Source: Rhizobium etli CFN 42 (lineage in GTDB: Bacteria > Pseudomonadota > Alphaproteobacteria > Rhizobiales > Rhizobiaceae). Taken from it: a DNA stretch of 64,000 nucleotides. Each line of letters starts with the position of its first letter. Position 1 is the first letter of the stretch. The DNA is taken from assembly GCF_000092045.1 (NCBI RefSeq), contig NC_007761.1, forward strand, positions 1,119,001-1,183,000, in the 5' to 3' direction. The notes below the pieces were generated by a model. It had not been told where the DNA came from. It ran no database searches and was given only the letters and a program-made list of their open reading frames with translations. This document shows, one piece after another, positions 1-8,245 of this stretch. The position numbers were made by a program, and so were the translations under genes.

Positions 1-259
1 TTCCGGCAGCCTCGTCCAGATCGTCTCCGCTCTCAAGGGTCAGGTTCTCGGCTTCGACCGGGATGAAACCGCCAAGGGATGGGACATCTTCCGGGCACTT
101 ATTCCGGGCGGCGCACTTGACGATCTGGCGCGGGCGCTGCGCTCGGCGACGCAGGGCATCGGTTATTTTTCCAAGACCTTCGATCACTTCGAGGAGCTAT
201 ACGGCAAGGAAGCGGACGCCATCGTGAGGGCACACGGGGAAGCAGGCGTCGCACACTGA
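1..259 (+). CDS. Elongation factor G-like GTPase, C-terminal fragment
   Basis: This is the last 85 codons of a gene that begins before the window; it ends at TGA 257-259. The peptide is a ribosomal-translocase domain V: it contains SALKGQVLGFDRD, then FRALIPGGALDDLARALR, then a GIGYFSKTFDHFEELYG tail. This is the C-terminal part of the divergent EF-G-like proteins that many alphaproteobacteria carry in addition to the canonical fusA. Family knowledge: these are translation-factor GTPases whose exact role is less clear than that of FusA. The G domain is outside the window, so the subgroup cannot be confirmed. The next gene converges on it from the opposite strand. Confidence 0.75.
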   Translation, partial: SGSLVQIVSALKGQVLGFDRDETAKGWDIFRALIPGGALDDLARALRSATQGIGYFSKTFDHFEELYGKEADAIVRAHGEAGVAH

Positions 260-434
260 AACCTTCGCGCCACGTCATGCTCGTTCGCAGAATGGGCTCA
301 TGTCGTTTGGCGGTCTTCTGGGTCTGCGGTTTCCTAGAAATTTTCGTGACGGGCCGCCCACCTCCCTCCGTGCACTTCAGCTTCGCAAACTTCGTTGTTC
401 GCGGAGCCGCCCCATCGCTGTCGATCCTGCTGAA

Positions 435-1289
435 CTACTTCCAAACGAGAGCCTCACGCGATTTCGCCATGCTGACGTAGCGATAGTAGACCGTCGCGGG
501 CACTACCAATTTGGTGCCAGTCGTGCAGCACAGGTAGTTGCCGAAAAGAAAGTAATTTAGCTTATCGCATGAAAAACAGGTAACGCCCTGATAGTCCACG
601 ACCTGCTTCCCATCCAGAAACATCAAGAAGCGTCCGTCGCCTTCCCTGGTCCATCGAACAAAGAGTTCGAAACGGTGCCAAGCGCCCGCCAGTTCCCTGA
701 TGGGGGCGACACGCATGTCAAAAAGGTCAATACAGTCACCGCCGAACTGGGTCATCTGCTTCCCGCTTGGCTTTTCCATACTCCATGAAAGGAATTGGTC
801 GTTGCTATGGGGATTGGTGGTCAGGGCCACGAGTTGGCATTGGTCCTGATCCTTGAATTCGACGAATATCTCGTGACCTCTTACCTGCTTCGAACCAATC
901 GGAAAGTCGGGCACGAAATACATGTCCCAACCATACCATGCCTCCTTGGGTTGCTTGGTCTTGCGTCCTTGCTGAACCGTCGCGCGAGCCGACTGTTGCT
1001 CGCAGTCGTCCCGTACGCACGGGCCTGGGTTGATCGAAAACTTGAACACCTTTGCCGCGTTGTACTGATCCAGCGGGTCTTTCACCATAGTAAAGCCGCC
1101 CGGCTGATTGCGTTCCGTCGTAACTCTAAACGGGTGGGTGAAGCCAGGAACTTTAAATGTCCTTTCCGCACCGAATGAAAGATTTGCTGAAAGAACGGGC
1201 AGAAGTACTGCTATTAGGATTTTGCGGAGGAAGTTCAATATCCCAATATTCTTGAACCCTGAGCTTGACCGATTAGCTCTCAGCGGCAT
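435..1289 (-). CDS. Secreted polysaccharide lyase-like protein (heparin lyase I fold)
   Basis: The protein is about 284 aa with an N-terminal export signal (a basic stretch, then a hydrophobic run ILIAVLLPVLSANLSFG). The mature part contains WYGWDMYFVPDFP near the middle, a jelly-roll signature of the PF14099-type polysaccharide lyases, and a later WHRFELFVRW...GRFLMFLDGKQV block typical of the same fold. The function would be cleavage or binding of an acidic polysaccharide outside the inner membrane. Start: TTG-GTG-ATG follow each other, but GGGAGG six bases before the ATG favours ATG 1289. The C-terminal half has a Cys-rich patch (TCFSCDKLNYFLFGNYLCC). It lies 121 bases downstream of the large surface protein on the same strand, so the two may be co-expressed. 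The lyase activity is inferred from fold-level similarity only. Confidence 0.6.
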   Translation of the reverse strand: MPLRANRSSSGFKNIGILNFLRKILIAVLLPVLSANLSFGAERTFKVPGFTHPFRVTTERNQPGGFTMVKDPLDQYNAAKVFKFSINPGPCVRDDCEQQSARATVQQGRKTKQPKEAWYGWDMYFVPDFPIGSKQVRGHEIFVEFKDQDQCQLVALTTNPHSNDQFLSWSMEKPSGKQMTQFGGDCIDLFDMRVAPIRELAGAWHRFELFVRWTREGDGRFLMFLDGKQVVDYQGVTCFSCDKLNYFLFGNYLCCTTGTKLVVPATVYYRYVSMAKSREALVWK

Positions 1290-1410
1290 CACCAACCTCC
1301 CTCATTGTCTCGGCATCGCCTTCAACTAGACGACTTCAGCGGTGCCGGCGTCACACCGCTTACCGACGACTGAATGATCCGTGCCACCATCCCATCCTGA
1401 ATGTTACGGC

Positions 1411-4400
1411 TCAAGTTGGTGTCAACAGGTTCCCGCCGCTCGGCACGTTGGGGTCTGCCCAGCGACGGATAGTGCCGGTGCCCAAATCAGCAGCGTAAAG
1501 CCAGCCGTCCGGTCCCTTCTCAATGTCTACCAAATAGGGGACGTTCGTGTCGAAGACCTGTACGTTCGTGATCTGCCGGCTTGCGTTCATTGTTGCGGTG
1601 TAGACATTTCCATTGACAAGATCCGCAAACATCAGGGTGTCGTCGTTGTAGAAGTCCCCGACCGTGATCGCAGTGGCGTTGTCGGGCGCGCCGTGGCTTC
1701 TCGATAGCAGCGGAAAAACAGCAGCCTGATCAGAAGGACTGTTTCGGTTCCCATTGTTGTAGAAGCTGATCGCCTGAGAGAGATTCTGGTAGCCGCCCGT
1801 TTGGCCAGGACCTTCCAGATACGGCCAACCGAAATTAGATCCTGCAGGGCCGGTATTTATTTCCTCCCAAGTGGTCCAGCCGACATCTCCGAGCACGGGC
1901 AGGTTGGTCACCGGATCGAAGGTGAAGCGATAAGCGTTGCGCACGCCGGAATAGAATACCTTGGACTGATTGCTGTTCGGATCTGCGGGGTCATAGAAGG
2001 GGTTCCCCGGAACGCCCGCGCCAGTCATGGGATCTATCCTCAGGACCTTGCCGGACAGATTGTGAACGTCTTGAGCGCGAACCGTGCGAGGGTCCATGAA
2101 ATTGTATGACGTGCCGTCTCCGTTGCTGAAGTACAGCATGCCGTCGGGCCCGAAATGGAGAGCTCCATTGGAATGGGAGTCACTGTCCGTCGCCAGATAG
2201 TCCCGAATATTCTGGTTCTGGATTCCGGCGCGATCTGGATCGTTGTCCTGCGTTCCCACCTCGATCAGGCTTGCAGGGGCGGTAATGGTGGTGCCGTTGA
2301 CGATGCCGGACGGCGGTATGTTCACAGCGCCGGTACTGTCGAGATCCGGACGGCTGGTGAAAGCCCAGGTGCTATTGGTACCGGCCAGCACGACCATGCT
2401 GGCCGGATCGGCAATCATCGTGTTGGGGTTGACCGTAAGCCGAACGAGGCGAGAAGGACGGTTCCCTTTGGTATCCGGTCCCGCCAGGCCAGTTCCATTC
2501 GCGGTTTCTGGCGGATCGTAAGTGTAGAGCAGATAGACGTATGGATTTGCCGCGAAGTTCGGATGAATTGCCAGCCCCAGCATCCCCCGGTCTCCGGGCG
2601 TGTAATTGACCTGGCTGGACAAATCGACAAGCGGCGTCGATCTCAGCGTGCCGTTGTCCACCACCCGCACAATGCCATTCTGTTGCGCGACAACCATGTA
2701 GCGGCCATCGGGGGTCCAATCCAAGGCCGTTGGCTCGGTCAAGCCGGACACGACGGTCTGTCGGACCAGATTGCCGAGGTTGCTGTCGTCGTCCAGTATG
2801 TTAACGGTCGCTGTCGCTTGGCTCCCCAGGGCAGCACCTGTCGGGTTGCTCAAGGTTAAAGTGAAGCTTTCGTTGCTCTCGGCCGTCGTGTTGTTGACCA
2901 GCGGAACAGAAATGGTCTGGATCGCTTGCCCTGCGGCAAAGGTGAGCACGCCCGTTGTTGTCGTATAATCGGAGCCCGCGATCGCGCTGCCATTGCTCGT
3001 TGCGTATGCAACGGTAGCCGTGGCATCGATGTTTCCACTGCGCTGAACCGTGATAGTGGCGGCGGCCGCCGCCTCCGACAAGCTGATGACCGGATTGCTC
3101 AAGGAGATGGTTGGTGCGGAATCGTTGTCGACGATCGAGACCAGAACAGTCCGCGGCGCTGCCAGGGAGCCACCAGGCCCGGGATTCTGAATGCCGACAG
3201 AAAATGTCTCGGTCCCTTCGGCATCAGGGTCGTTGACGATTGGGATGGCAAACGTCTTGCTACTCTCGCCGTCCTCGAAAACAACTTGCCCGGTATTCGC
3301 TCGGCCATTGAAGGTCGGCAGCGTATAGTCCGCTCCAGCCTGTGCCGCTCCGGCTCCGCCGATCTCGTTGGTCGTATACTCCAGTGTCAGCTGCCCGCTC
3401 GTGCTGCCTGTGCGAACGACGGTGATTGTCGCAGCGCCCGCTGATTCACTGACGAAGATGGTAGCGTTGTCCCGCAAGGCAACGCTTGATCCAGCAGAAA
3501 ACACGACATCGCGGAAATAGTTTTCGTTCTGGTAGACGAGGGCTGGAAACGTGCCAATGGTTTCGTTGTAGACACCGGCGCCGACCGGGGCTGTCAATCC
3601 GCCATTGCTGATGGGGTTGGCGAAGCCGTTCGAGGTCAGCGAATAGTAGCTGTTGGCATTGACCGAGACGACATAGGTGGTGCCCGCATTGATGACCAGC
3701 GGGCTTGCCAAAGTCTGCTGCTGCCAGCCTGAGGCTGTCTCATTGGTGAAGGTGACGCTTGCCAGCTGCTGCCCGGTAGCCGACCAGATGCGGCCGACAT
3801 GCGTGCCGGTCTCGCTGGGGGACTTGTAATAGCGGATCGCCTGGATCGAACCGGTATTGCTGCTGACGAAGCGCATCCCGACCTCCCAGTCCACTCCAGG
3901 CCCGTCGGTGAAGTTGGGTTGGGCCGGCGTCTGGGTGGTGAAGAGGCTGACGGGGCTGGAGCTTACTGATGTAACCGGGGCAGTCGCCGCGCTCACGATG
4001 TTCTCGCCAGTGCCAAGCAGGTCGGTATAAGTGGCATTGACCCGCAGGCGCTTGCCGACGAGACTGCTGCCCAGTGTCAGGCTTTGCCCGCCCGCGACGT
4101 CACTCCACGTACTGCCGTTGTCGCTGCTCTGCCACAGATAGCTGACGCCTGTTGCCGGTAGGCCATCGATGTCACTGAGGCTGGCGGTCAAGGTCTGGCC
4201 TTGGCTCGCTATGCCATTGATCGAGATCACGCCGGGATCATTGACATTGGCGACTGCCGAGGGCGTCGCCGGGCTGGTGACATTCTCGCTGTTGCCCAGG
4301 TTGTCGATGTAACTGGCTGTTGCCCGCACGAAATTGCCGACCTGGGCCTGCTGCAGGGTCAGCGTATTGGCAGTCGCCCCGCCAATATTGCTCCACGTGG

Positions 4401-5694
4401 TGCCGTTGCTGCTCTGCTGCCACTGATAAGTCACCGATCCCGGCACACCGTCCGCGTCGGTGACAGCAGCCGTCAACACCTGACCTTGCGTCGCCGTCCC
4501 GCTGATGCCAAGCACACCCGGACGGTTGTTGGCACTGACAATCGCTGCGGTCGGCGTGCTCACCCGGTTGGTTTCGACACCACCCAGCTGATCGGTGTAA
4601 GTGGTTCTCACACGGACTTGCCTGCCCACCTGCGCCGCCTGGAGTGTCCAGTTCGCACCGGTGGCTCCGGCGATGTCGGTCCAGGTCGTCCCGATCAGCT
4701 GCTGCCAGCGATAGGTGATCGACACGTTGGCGAGCCCATCGAGGTCGGTAACGGCCGCGGTCAGGGCTTGGCCTTGAACGGGCGCACCGGTGATCGTCGC
4801 CACGCCTACGTCGTTCAAGTTGGCGACTGCCGCCGTCGGACTGCTGGCGACCGTCTCGTTGTTACCAAGGGCATCGGTGTACGTGGCGGTCGCTCGAACC
4901 TGCTTCCCAACCAGTGCTTGCTGCAGGCTGAGTGTTTTCGCAGTGGCACCGGCAATGTTGCTCCACGTGCCGCCGCCGTTGCTGCTTTGCTGCCATTGGT
5001 AAGCGACGATGGTCCCGGAGGGGAGCCCGTCGACATCAGTAACGCCCGCCGCGATCGTCCGATTTTGAGTTGCGGCCCCGATGACGGAGATGACGCCAAT
5101 GTCGTTGCCGGCAGGATTACTCGCGACGATCGGGGATGTCGCCAAGCTGGTTCGATTGTTTTCGGTTCCTCCCGACTGATCGGTATAGATTGCCTGGACG
5201 CGGACTTGCCTGCCGACCTGCGCTGCCTGAAGCGTCCACGTTGAACCGGTGGCGCCCGCGATGTTGCTCCAGGTGTTTCCGATCAGTTGCTGCCAACGAT
5301 ATGTGATCGACACGTTGGCGAGCCCATCCAGATCCGAGACCGCGGCGGTCAGGGCTTGGCCTTGCACGGGTGTACCGCTAATCGTGACTACGCCTATGTC
5401 GCTCACGTTGGCGACGGCGGCATTGGTGGTGCTGGCAACCAGTTCTTGGTTACCCAAAGCATCGGTGTAAGCAGCGGTTACCCGCACCCGCTTTCCGACT
5501 TGCGCTTGCTGCAAGGTCAGGGCGGCTGTGGCTGCACCTGTTATGTTGCTCCACGTGGCACCGTTATCGCTGCTCTGCTGCCACTGATAGGTAATGACCG
5601 GCCCTGACGGTAATCCGTCAACATCCGTGACGTTTGCCGCCAATGTCTGATTCTGAGTGAGAGTCCCGCTGAGAGAAACAACGCCCTGCGCCAT
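1411..5694 (-). CDS. Giant mosaic surface protein: six Ig-like repeats, DUF4082, two Calx-beta domains, GSDH beta-propeller
   Basis: The protein is about 1427 aa. Residues ~5-580 hold six ~95-97 aa Ig-like repeats, each with a YxWQ core and a VGKRVRV-like strand. Residues ~583-735 match DUF4082 (VDWEVGMRF, IRYYKS). Residues ~740-860 and ~860-970 are Calx-beta domains ending in DND/DDD calcium-type motifs. Residues ~970-1415 are a PQQ-type glucose/sorbosone dehydrogenase propeller (LTEPTALDWTPDGRYMV, GDRGMLGLAIHPNF, HFGPDGMLYFSNGDG). Family knowledge: this architecture occurs in exported sugar dehydrogenase-like proteins and adhesins. No Sec signal is visible, so type I secretion is possible, although I see no GGxGxD nonapeptides. 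Start: GGAGG lies seven bases before ATG 5694, better spaced than the GTG at 5697. Repeats 1-2 and 3-4 look like a duplicated pair. Confidence 0.8.
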   Translation of the reverse strand: MAQGVVSLSGTLTQNQTLAANVTDVDGLPSGPVITYQWQQSSDNGATWSNITGAATAALTLQQAQVGKRVRVTAAYTDALGNQELVASTTNAAVANVSDIGVVTISGTPVQGQALTAAVSDLDGLANVSITYRWQQLIGNTWSNIAGATGSTWTLQAAQVGRQVRVQAIYTDQSGGTENNRTSLATSPIVASNPAGNDIGVISVIGAATQNRTIAAGVTDVDGLPSGTIVAYQWQQSSNGGGTWSNIAGATAKTLSLQQALVGKQVRATATYTDALGNNETVASSPTAAVANLNDVGVATITGAPVQGQALTAAVTDLDGLANVSITYRWQQLIGTTWTDIAGATGANWTLQAAQVGRQVRVRTTYTDQLGGVETNRVSTPTAAIVSANNRPGVLGISGTATQGQVLTAAVTDADGVPGSVTYQWQQSSNGTTWSNIGGATANTLTLQQAQVGNFVRATASYIDNLGNSENVTSPATPSAVANVNDPGVISINGIASQGQTLTASLSDIDGLPATGVSYLWQSSDNGSTWSDVAGGQSLTLGSSLVGKRLRVNATYTDLLGTGENIVSAATAPVTSVSSSPVSLFTTQTPAQPNFTDGPGVDWEVGMRFVSSNTGSIQAIRYYKSPSETGTHVGRIWSATGQQLASVTFTNETASGWQQQTLASPLVINAGTTYVVSVNANSYYSLTSNGFANPISNGGLTAPVGAGVYNETIGTFPALVYQNENYFRDVVFSAGSSVALRDNATIFVSESAGAATITVVRTGSTSGQLTLEYTTNEIGGAGAAQAGADYTLPTFNGRANTGQVVFEDGESSKTFAIPIVNDPDAEGTETFSVGIQNPGPGGSLAAPRTVLVSIVDNDSAPTISLSNPVISLSEAAAAATITVQRSGNIDATATVAYATSNGSAIAGSDYTTTTGVLTFAAGQAIQTISVPLVNNTTAESNESFTLTLSNPTGAALGSQATATVNILDDDSNLGNLVRQTVVSGLTEPTALDWTPDGRYMVVAQQNGIVRVVDNGTLRSTPLVDLSSQVNYTPGDRGMLGLAIHPNFAANPYVYLLYTYDPPETANGTGLAGPDTKGNRPSRLVRLTVNPNTMIADPASMVVLAGTNSTWAFTSRPDLDSTGAVNIPPSGIVNGTTITAPASLIEVGTQDNDPDRAGIQNQNIRDYLATDSDSHSNGALHFGPDGMLYFSNGDGTSYNFMDPRTVRAQDVHNLSGKVLRIDPMTGAGVPGNPFYDPADPNSNQSKVFYSGVRNAYRFTFDPVTNLPVLGDVGWTTWEEINTGPAGSNFGWPYLEGPGQTGGYQNLSQAISFYNNGNRNSPSDQAAVFPLLSRSHGAPDNATAITVGDFYNDDTLMFADLVNGNVYTATMNASRQITNVQVFDTNVPYLVDIEKGPDGWLYAADLGTGTIRRWADPNVPSGGNLLTPT
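3952..5685 (-). repeat. Six tandem Ig-like coding repeats within the giant protein
   Basis: Six units of about 285-300 bp encode residues ~5-582. Units 1 and 3 share DVDGLPSG...YQWQQSS; units 2 and 4 share DLDGLANVSITYRWQQLIG and TLQAAQVGRQVRV. The A-B-A-B pattern points to duplication of a two-unit block of about 590 bp, with units 5 and 6 more diverged. Such arrays are prone to recombination-driven length change. Confidence 0.85.
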
Positions 5695-5714
5695 CACGCT
5701 ACCTCCGCATCAAC

Positions 5715-5772
5715 CTATCAATGTTGCCTGCCAAGTCGTCGAGCTATCAATGTTGCCTGCTAAGTCGTCGAA
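5715..5772. repeat. Two tandem 29-bp repeats in the leader of the giant gene
   Basis: Two adjacent 29-bp units (5715-5743 and 5744-5772) differ at only two positions. Both contain CTATCAATGTTGCCTGC followed by AAGTCGTCGA. They sit directly upstream of the GGAGG ribosome-binding site of the giant surface-protein gene on the minus strand, so they lie in its 5' untranslated or promoter region. They could be a doubled regulator-binding site or a simple slippage duplication. Confidence 0.7.
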
Positions 5773-6086
5773 GCGCGGCGGCAGGAGTGCTGTGTCCCAC
5801 TTTTTCCCGCGCGCGCTGAACCCCGCGCGGCGGACTATGCTCCGATCTTTTGAATTTTCCAGTAGCTCTTTGTTGGTAGAACTCTGTCAATCCTCACACG
5901 CCCTTGGTGCGCTGGAGCTCAGTTGCAGCTGGCAAATGGATGCGGACGATGCGGCTTTTGCTATGCGCCAATGAGGTCGAGGCTTTCGTGGCTCTGCTTC
6001 GGCAACAGTGGTTGGCTGGGCCGCTGCCTTGCTTTCTCCACCGTGCAAACTACGCTGCCGACAGGGTGATTTGGGGATTTGACTGC
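5773..6086. other. Intergenic stretch between divergent genes, no gene seen
   Basis: About 310 bases separate the 29-bp repeats from the chosen start of the 175-aa protein. Open frames run through part of it, but their translations look like non-coding sequence. It should hold the divergent promoters. I could not assign a -35/-10 pair with confidence. Confidence 0.4.
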
Positions 6087-6614
6087 ATGCGTTTTATTTC
6101 AGCTTTGGCGAGTGCAATTATATCGAGCCACGGGGGAGCGGTTGCGTGCCCTCTTGATGATACCTTGAAGCTATGCGTGCTGAATGGCAGAAGTCAGGTT
6201 GCCCTGCACGATGGCGTCGGTCGCGGTGATTGGAAGGTCGAAGCCATTTCTTCTCCCGTCAATGCAATCTCAGAGCCTCGAACGAGCAGCGAGGTTTACA
6301 CGATGCCAAATGGGCAGCGGTTCTCGATGCTGTATCGGGACTTTCAAAAATTCTTTTCTGCCACCTGCTCGCTCGATTACTTACAAGGTCTGGCAGAAAA
6401 CCGATTGAGTTGTTCCAACGCGGAACTTGAAGCCTTCGAGGCGGGGCTCTCCGCAGCTTCGCTGGGCCGGATAACGAAAGAGCGCAGGCAAAGCGGCACG
6501 GCCTATTTGATCGAAGGCCAAAATAGCTGGCTGGCGGTGATCGTCGCACAGGACGCCAAGCGTAAAGAAATTTTGAATACCTGGGTCGAGATCTCAGTCG
6601 TCAAAGAACCTTAG
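6087..6614 (+). CDS. Hypothetical exported protein, 175 aa
   Basis: I do not recognise the family. The chosen ATG at 6087 gives an N-terminus MRFISALASAIISSHGGAVA that can serve as a short export signal, with GGGGA about ten bases upstream. The open frame extends further upstream to 5904, but that part is basic, Cys-rich and has no signal. The mature protein has three or four Cys and a mixed polar composition with no clear motif. Neighbours are the divergent giant surface protein and a convergent small lipoprotein, so an envelope location is plausible but not shown. Confidence 0.5.
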   Translation: MRFISALASAIISSHGGAVACPLDDTLKLCVLNGRSQVALHDGVGRGDWKVEAISSPVNAISEPRTSSEVYTMPNGQRFSMLYRDFQKFFSATCSLDYLQGLAENRLSCSNAELEAFEAGLSAASLGRITKERRQSGTAYLIEGQNSWLAVIVAQDAKRKEILNTWVEISVVKEP

Positions 6615-6689
6615 AACTTGCCAGAGGCGGCAATGGTGTACGCGCCTCCATCGGGTGCGCGCATACTGTGTATCGACAAAAGATCCACC

Positions 6690-6780
6690 CGTCGGGCTTG
6701 ACCAGAGGACTCACGCCGGCCCTTCGGCTGTGGCCATAGATTCCGGGCTCAAGGCCTGGAATGACGGAGAGTGGGGCGGC
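6690..6780. repeat. Palindromic intergenic element, copy A (RIME/REP-like)
   Basis: The stretch holds CGGGCTTGACCAGAGGA and later CCGGGCTCAAGGCCTGGAATGACGGAG, closely similar to copies at 20571-20650, 20916-21004 and 29031-29110. The right half forms a GGGCTCAAGGCC-type stem. Family knowledge: rhizobia carry many such mosaic palindromes between genes. It lies between two convergent genes and may double as a transcription terminator or mRNA end structure. Confidence 0.6.
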
Positions 6781-6819
6781 TCGGCCGAACTCGCCCGCCC
6801 TCCCGGCGCAATAGCGCCT

Positions 6820-7269
6820 TTAGTTCTTGATTACGTTGATGTTGACGGTGACGTCCTTCACGGTTCCCTCACCGTAGGACACTCTCACCTTGTACATGTC
6901 CTTTCCAAAATAGCCGCTTTGGGAGGTGTAGTATTCCGAAACGCCCGGAGATTTTCTGGAATTGCACTTCACGCGCTGCGACTCTCTGTAGTTTGAATAA
7001 ACACCTTCGCTGACAAAATCGACCGATCCATGCGCGGGCGCTTGAACCAGCCGTACTGTGGGCATTGTCGCAGCGGTGCAATCGGCATTTAGATTGTAAG
7101 ACTGACCCATTTTTGTCCGCTCTCCACTCACAGCACGACTTTGATCCTGAGATTTTTGAATTCCATCGGTGCTGGTGACGCATCCGGACAGGCCCAAAAT
7201 GACGGAAATTAGAGAAATCGAAATGTGGTTCTCTCTTAAAGATCGCAGACACCGCATTGTTTGTTTCAT
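6820..7269 (-). CDS. Small hypothetical lipoprotein
   Basis: The protein is 149 aa with a classic lipoprotein signal: a basic start, a hydrophobic stretch ISISLISVILGL and the lipobox LSGC at about residues 27-30. The mature part has two further Cys and ends in a beta-rich segment (YKVRVSYGEGTVKDVTVNINVIKN). The APAHGSVDF segment resembles short Ig-like or cadherin-type linkers that recur in secreted rhizobial proteins. It should be anchored in a membrane on the periplasmic side. The function is unknown. It is transcribed alone, away from the cupin gene upstream. Confidence 0.6.
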   Translation of the reverse strand: MKQTMRCLRSLRENHISISLISVILGLSGCVTSTDGIQKSQDQSRAVSGERTKMGQSYNLNADCTAATMPTVRLVQAPAHGSVDFVSEGVYSNYRESQRVKCNSRKSPGVSEYYTSQSGYFGKDMYKVRVSYGEGTVKDVTVNINVIKN

Positions 7270-7401
7270 CCCATGGTTTAATAATATTCAAATTCACCTT
7301 TATCCTATGTCTAGGTGATTGCAATGGCAGTATATCGCGCCAGAGGCCGGGGCTTGGCGCAGGAGATTTCCGCGTTACCTCAGCCGGTCATGGAGGATGC
7401 G

Positions 7402-7752
7402 ATGAGGATGCAGAAATTCACGATCGCCGACGCTTCGCTGGAGCCTTCCCCGGGGCAGGAGGCAGACATTCGCGTCGGCAATCTCGTCGACGAGCGGCAT
7501 GGCGGGCCGATTACCATCGGTTACGGGCGCTACGCGCCCGGCCAGAGCCTGACTGAAACCATGGCGGTTGACGACGTCATGATCGTTCTGGAAGGACGGC
7601 TTTCGGTTTCGACAGAGGCGGGAACGGTCAGCGCCGGGCCGGGCGAGATCGTCTACATGCCGAAGGGCGAGACCGTGACAATCCGCTCGCATGAGGAGGG
7701 CGCGCTCACCGCCTATGTCACCTATCCGCATTGGCGCCCGGCGCATGCCTAG
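7402..7752 (+). CDS. Cupin-domain protein, EutQ-like
   Basis: The protein is 116 aa. It is a single small cupin: ITIGYGRYAPGQSLTE, then VDDVMIVLEGRLSVSTEAG, then GEIVYMPKGETVTI and a C-terminal VTYPHWRP. This matches the ethanolamine-utilisation EutQ-type cupins (DUF861-like). No other eut genes are nearby, so the role in ethanolamine metabolism is doubtful and a general sugar or small-molecule binding cupin is as likely. Start: GGAGG five bases before ATG 7402 decides against the longer frame from 7315. The classical metal-binding His pair is not obvious, so acetate-kinase-like or purely binding function is possible. Confidence 0.65.
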   Translation: MRMQKFTIADASLEPSPGQEADIRVGNLVDERHGGPITIGYGRYAPGQSLTETMAVDDVMIVLEGRLSVSTEAGTVSAGPGEIVYMPKGETVTIRSHEEGALTAYVTYPHWRPAHA

Positions 7753-7906
7753 GCCGCACGGCAACGAGTTGCATTTCCTCGGCTGCCTCGGTTGATTTTC
7801 TGCAGGTCTGCCAGGGCGGCCGTACCCTGTGCCGATATTGCCGTTGCGGATTGACTGCACGGCTGGTGGTTGCAAAAATCTCTACTTGTCGCAACGAGGG
7901 TTTGGC

Positions 7907-8245
7907 ATGTCTATCGCGACCTTACCTGCACCGCCCTATTACGTCGTCTGCTTCTCGTCGCAACGAACGCAGATCGAAGACGGCTACGGTGACGTCGGCG
8001 CTGCGATGGTGGAATTGGCACAGCAGCAGCCCGGATTTCTGGGTTTCGAAAGCGCCCGCCGTGCGGACGGCTTCGGCATCATCAACTCTTATTGGAGAGA
8101 CGAAGAAAGCATCCGGGCATGGAAAGCAGTTGTCGATCACGTCGAAGCGCAACGCCGGGGCCGGGCAGACTGGTACACGCGTTATGAAATTCGTGTGGCG
8201 CTCGTTGGAAGAGCTTATGGATTCGAAGCCGACCCACCGCTATGA
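7907..8245 (+). CDS. Antibiotic biosynthesis monooxygenase (ABM) family protein
   Basis: The protein is 112 aa with the ferredoxin-like ABM fold: YYVVCFSSQRT, LAQQQPGFLGFESARR, GIINSYWRDEESIRAWK and HVEAQRRGRADWYTRYEIRVA. The PGFLG-E and SYW-D-E-A-W-K pattern is diagnostic of the family, which includes small cofactor-free or haem-degrading monooxygenases and many stress proteins of unknown substrate. Start: ATG 7907 removes an unrelated upstream extension. Its last 31 bases overlap the end of the convergent alpha/beta hydrolase gene. Confidence 0.7.
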   Translation: MSIATLPAPPYYVVCFSSQRTQIEDGYGDVGAAMVELAQQQPGFLGFESARRADGFGIINSYWRDEESIRAWKAVVDHVEAQRRGRADWYTRYEIRVALVGRAYGFEADPPL

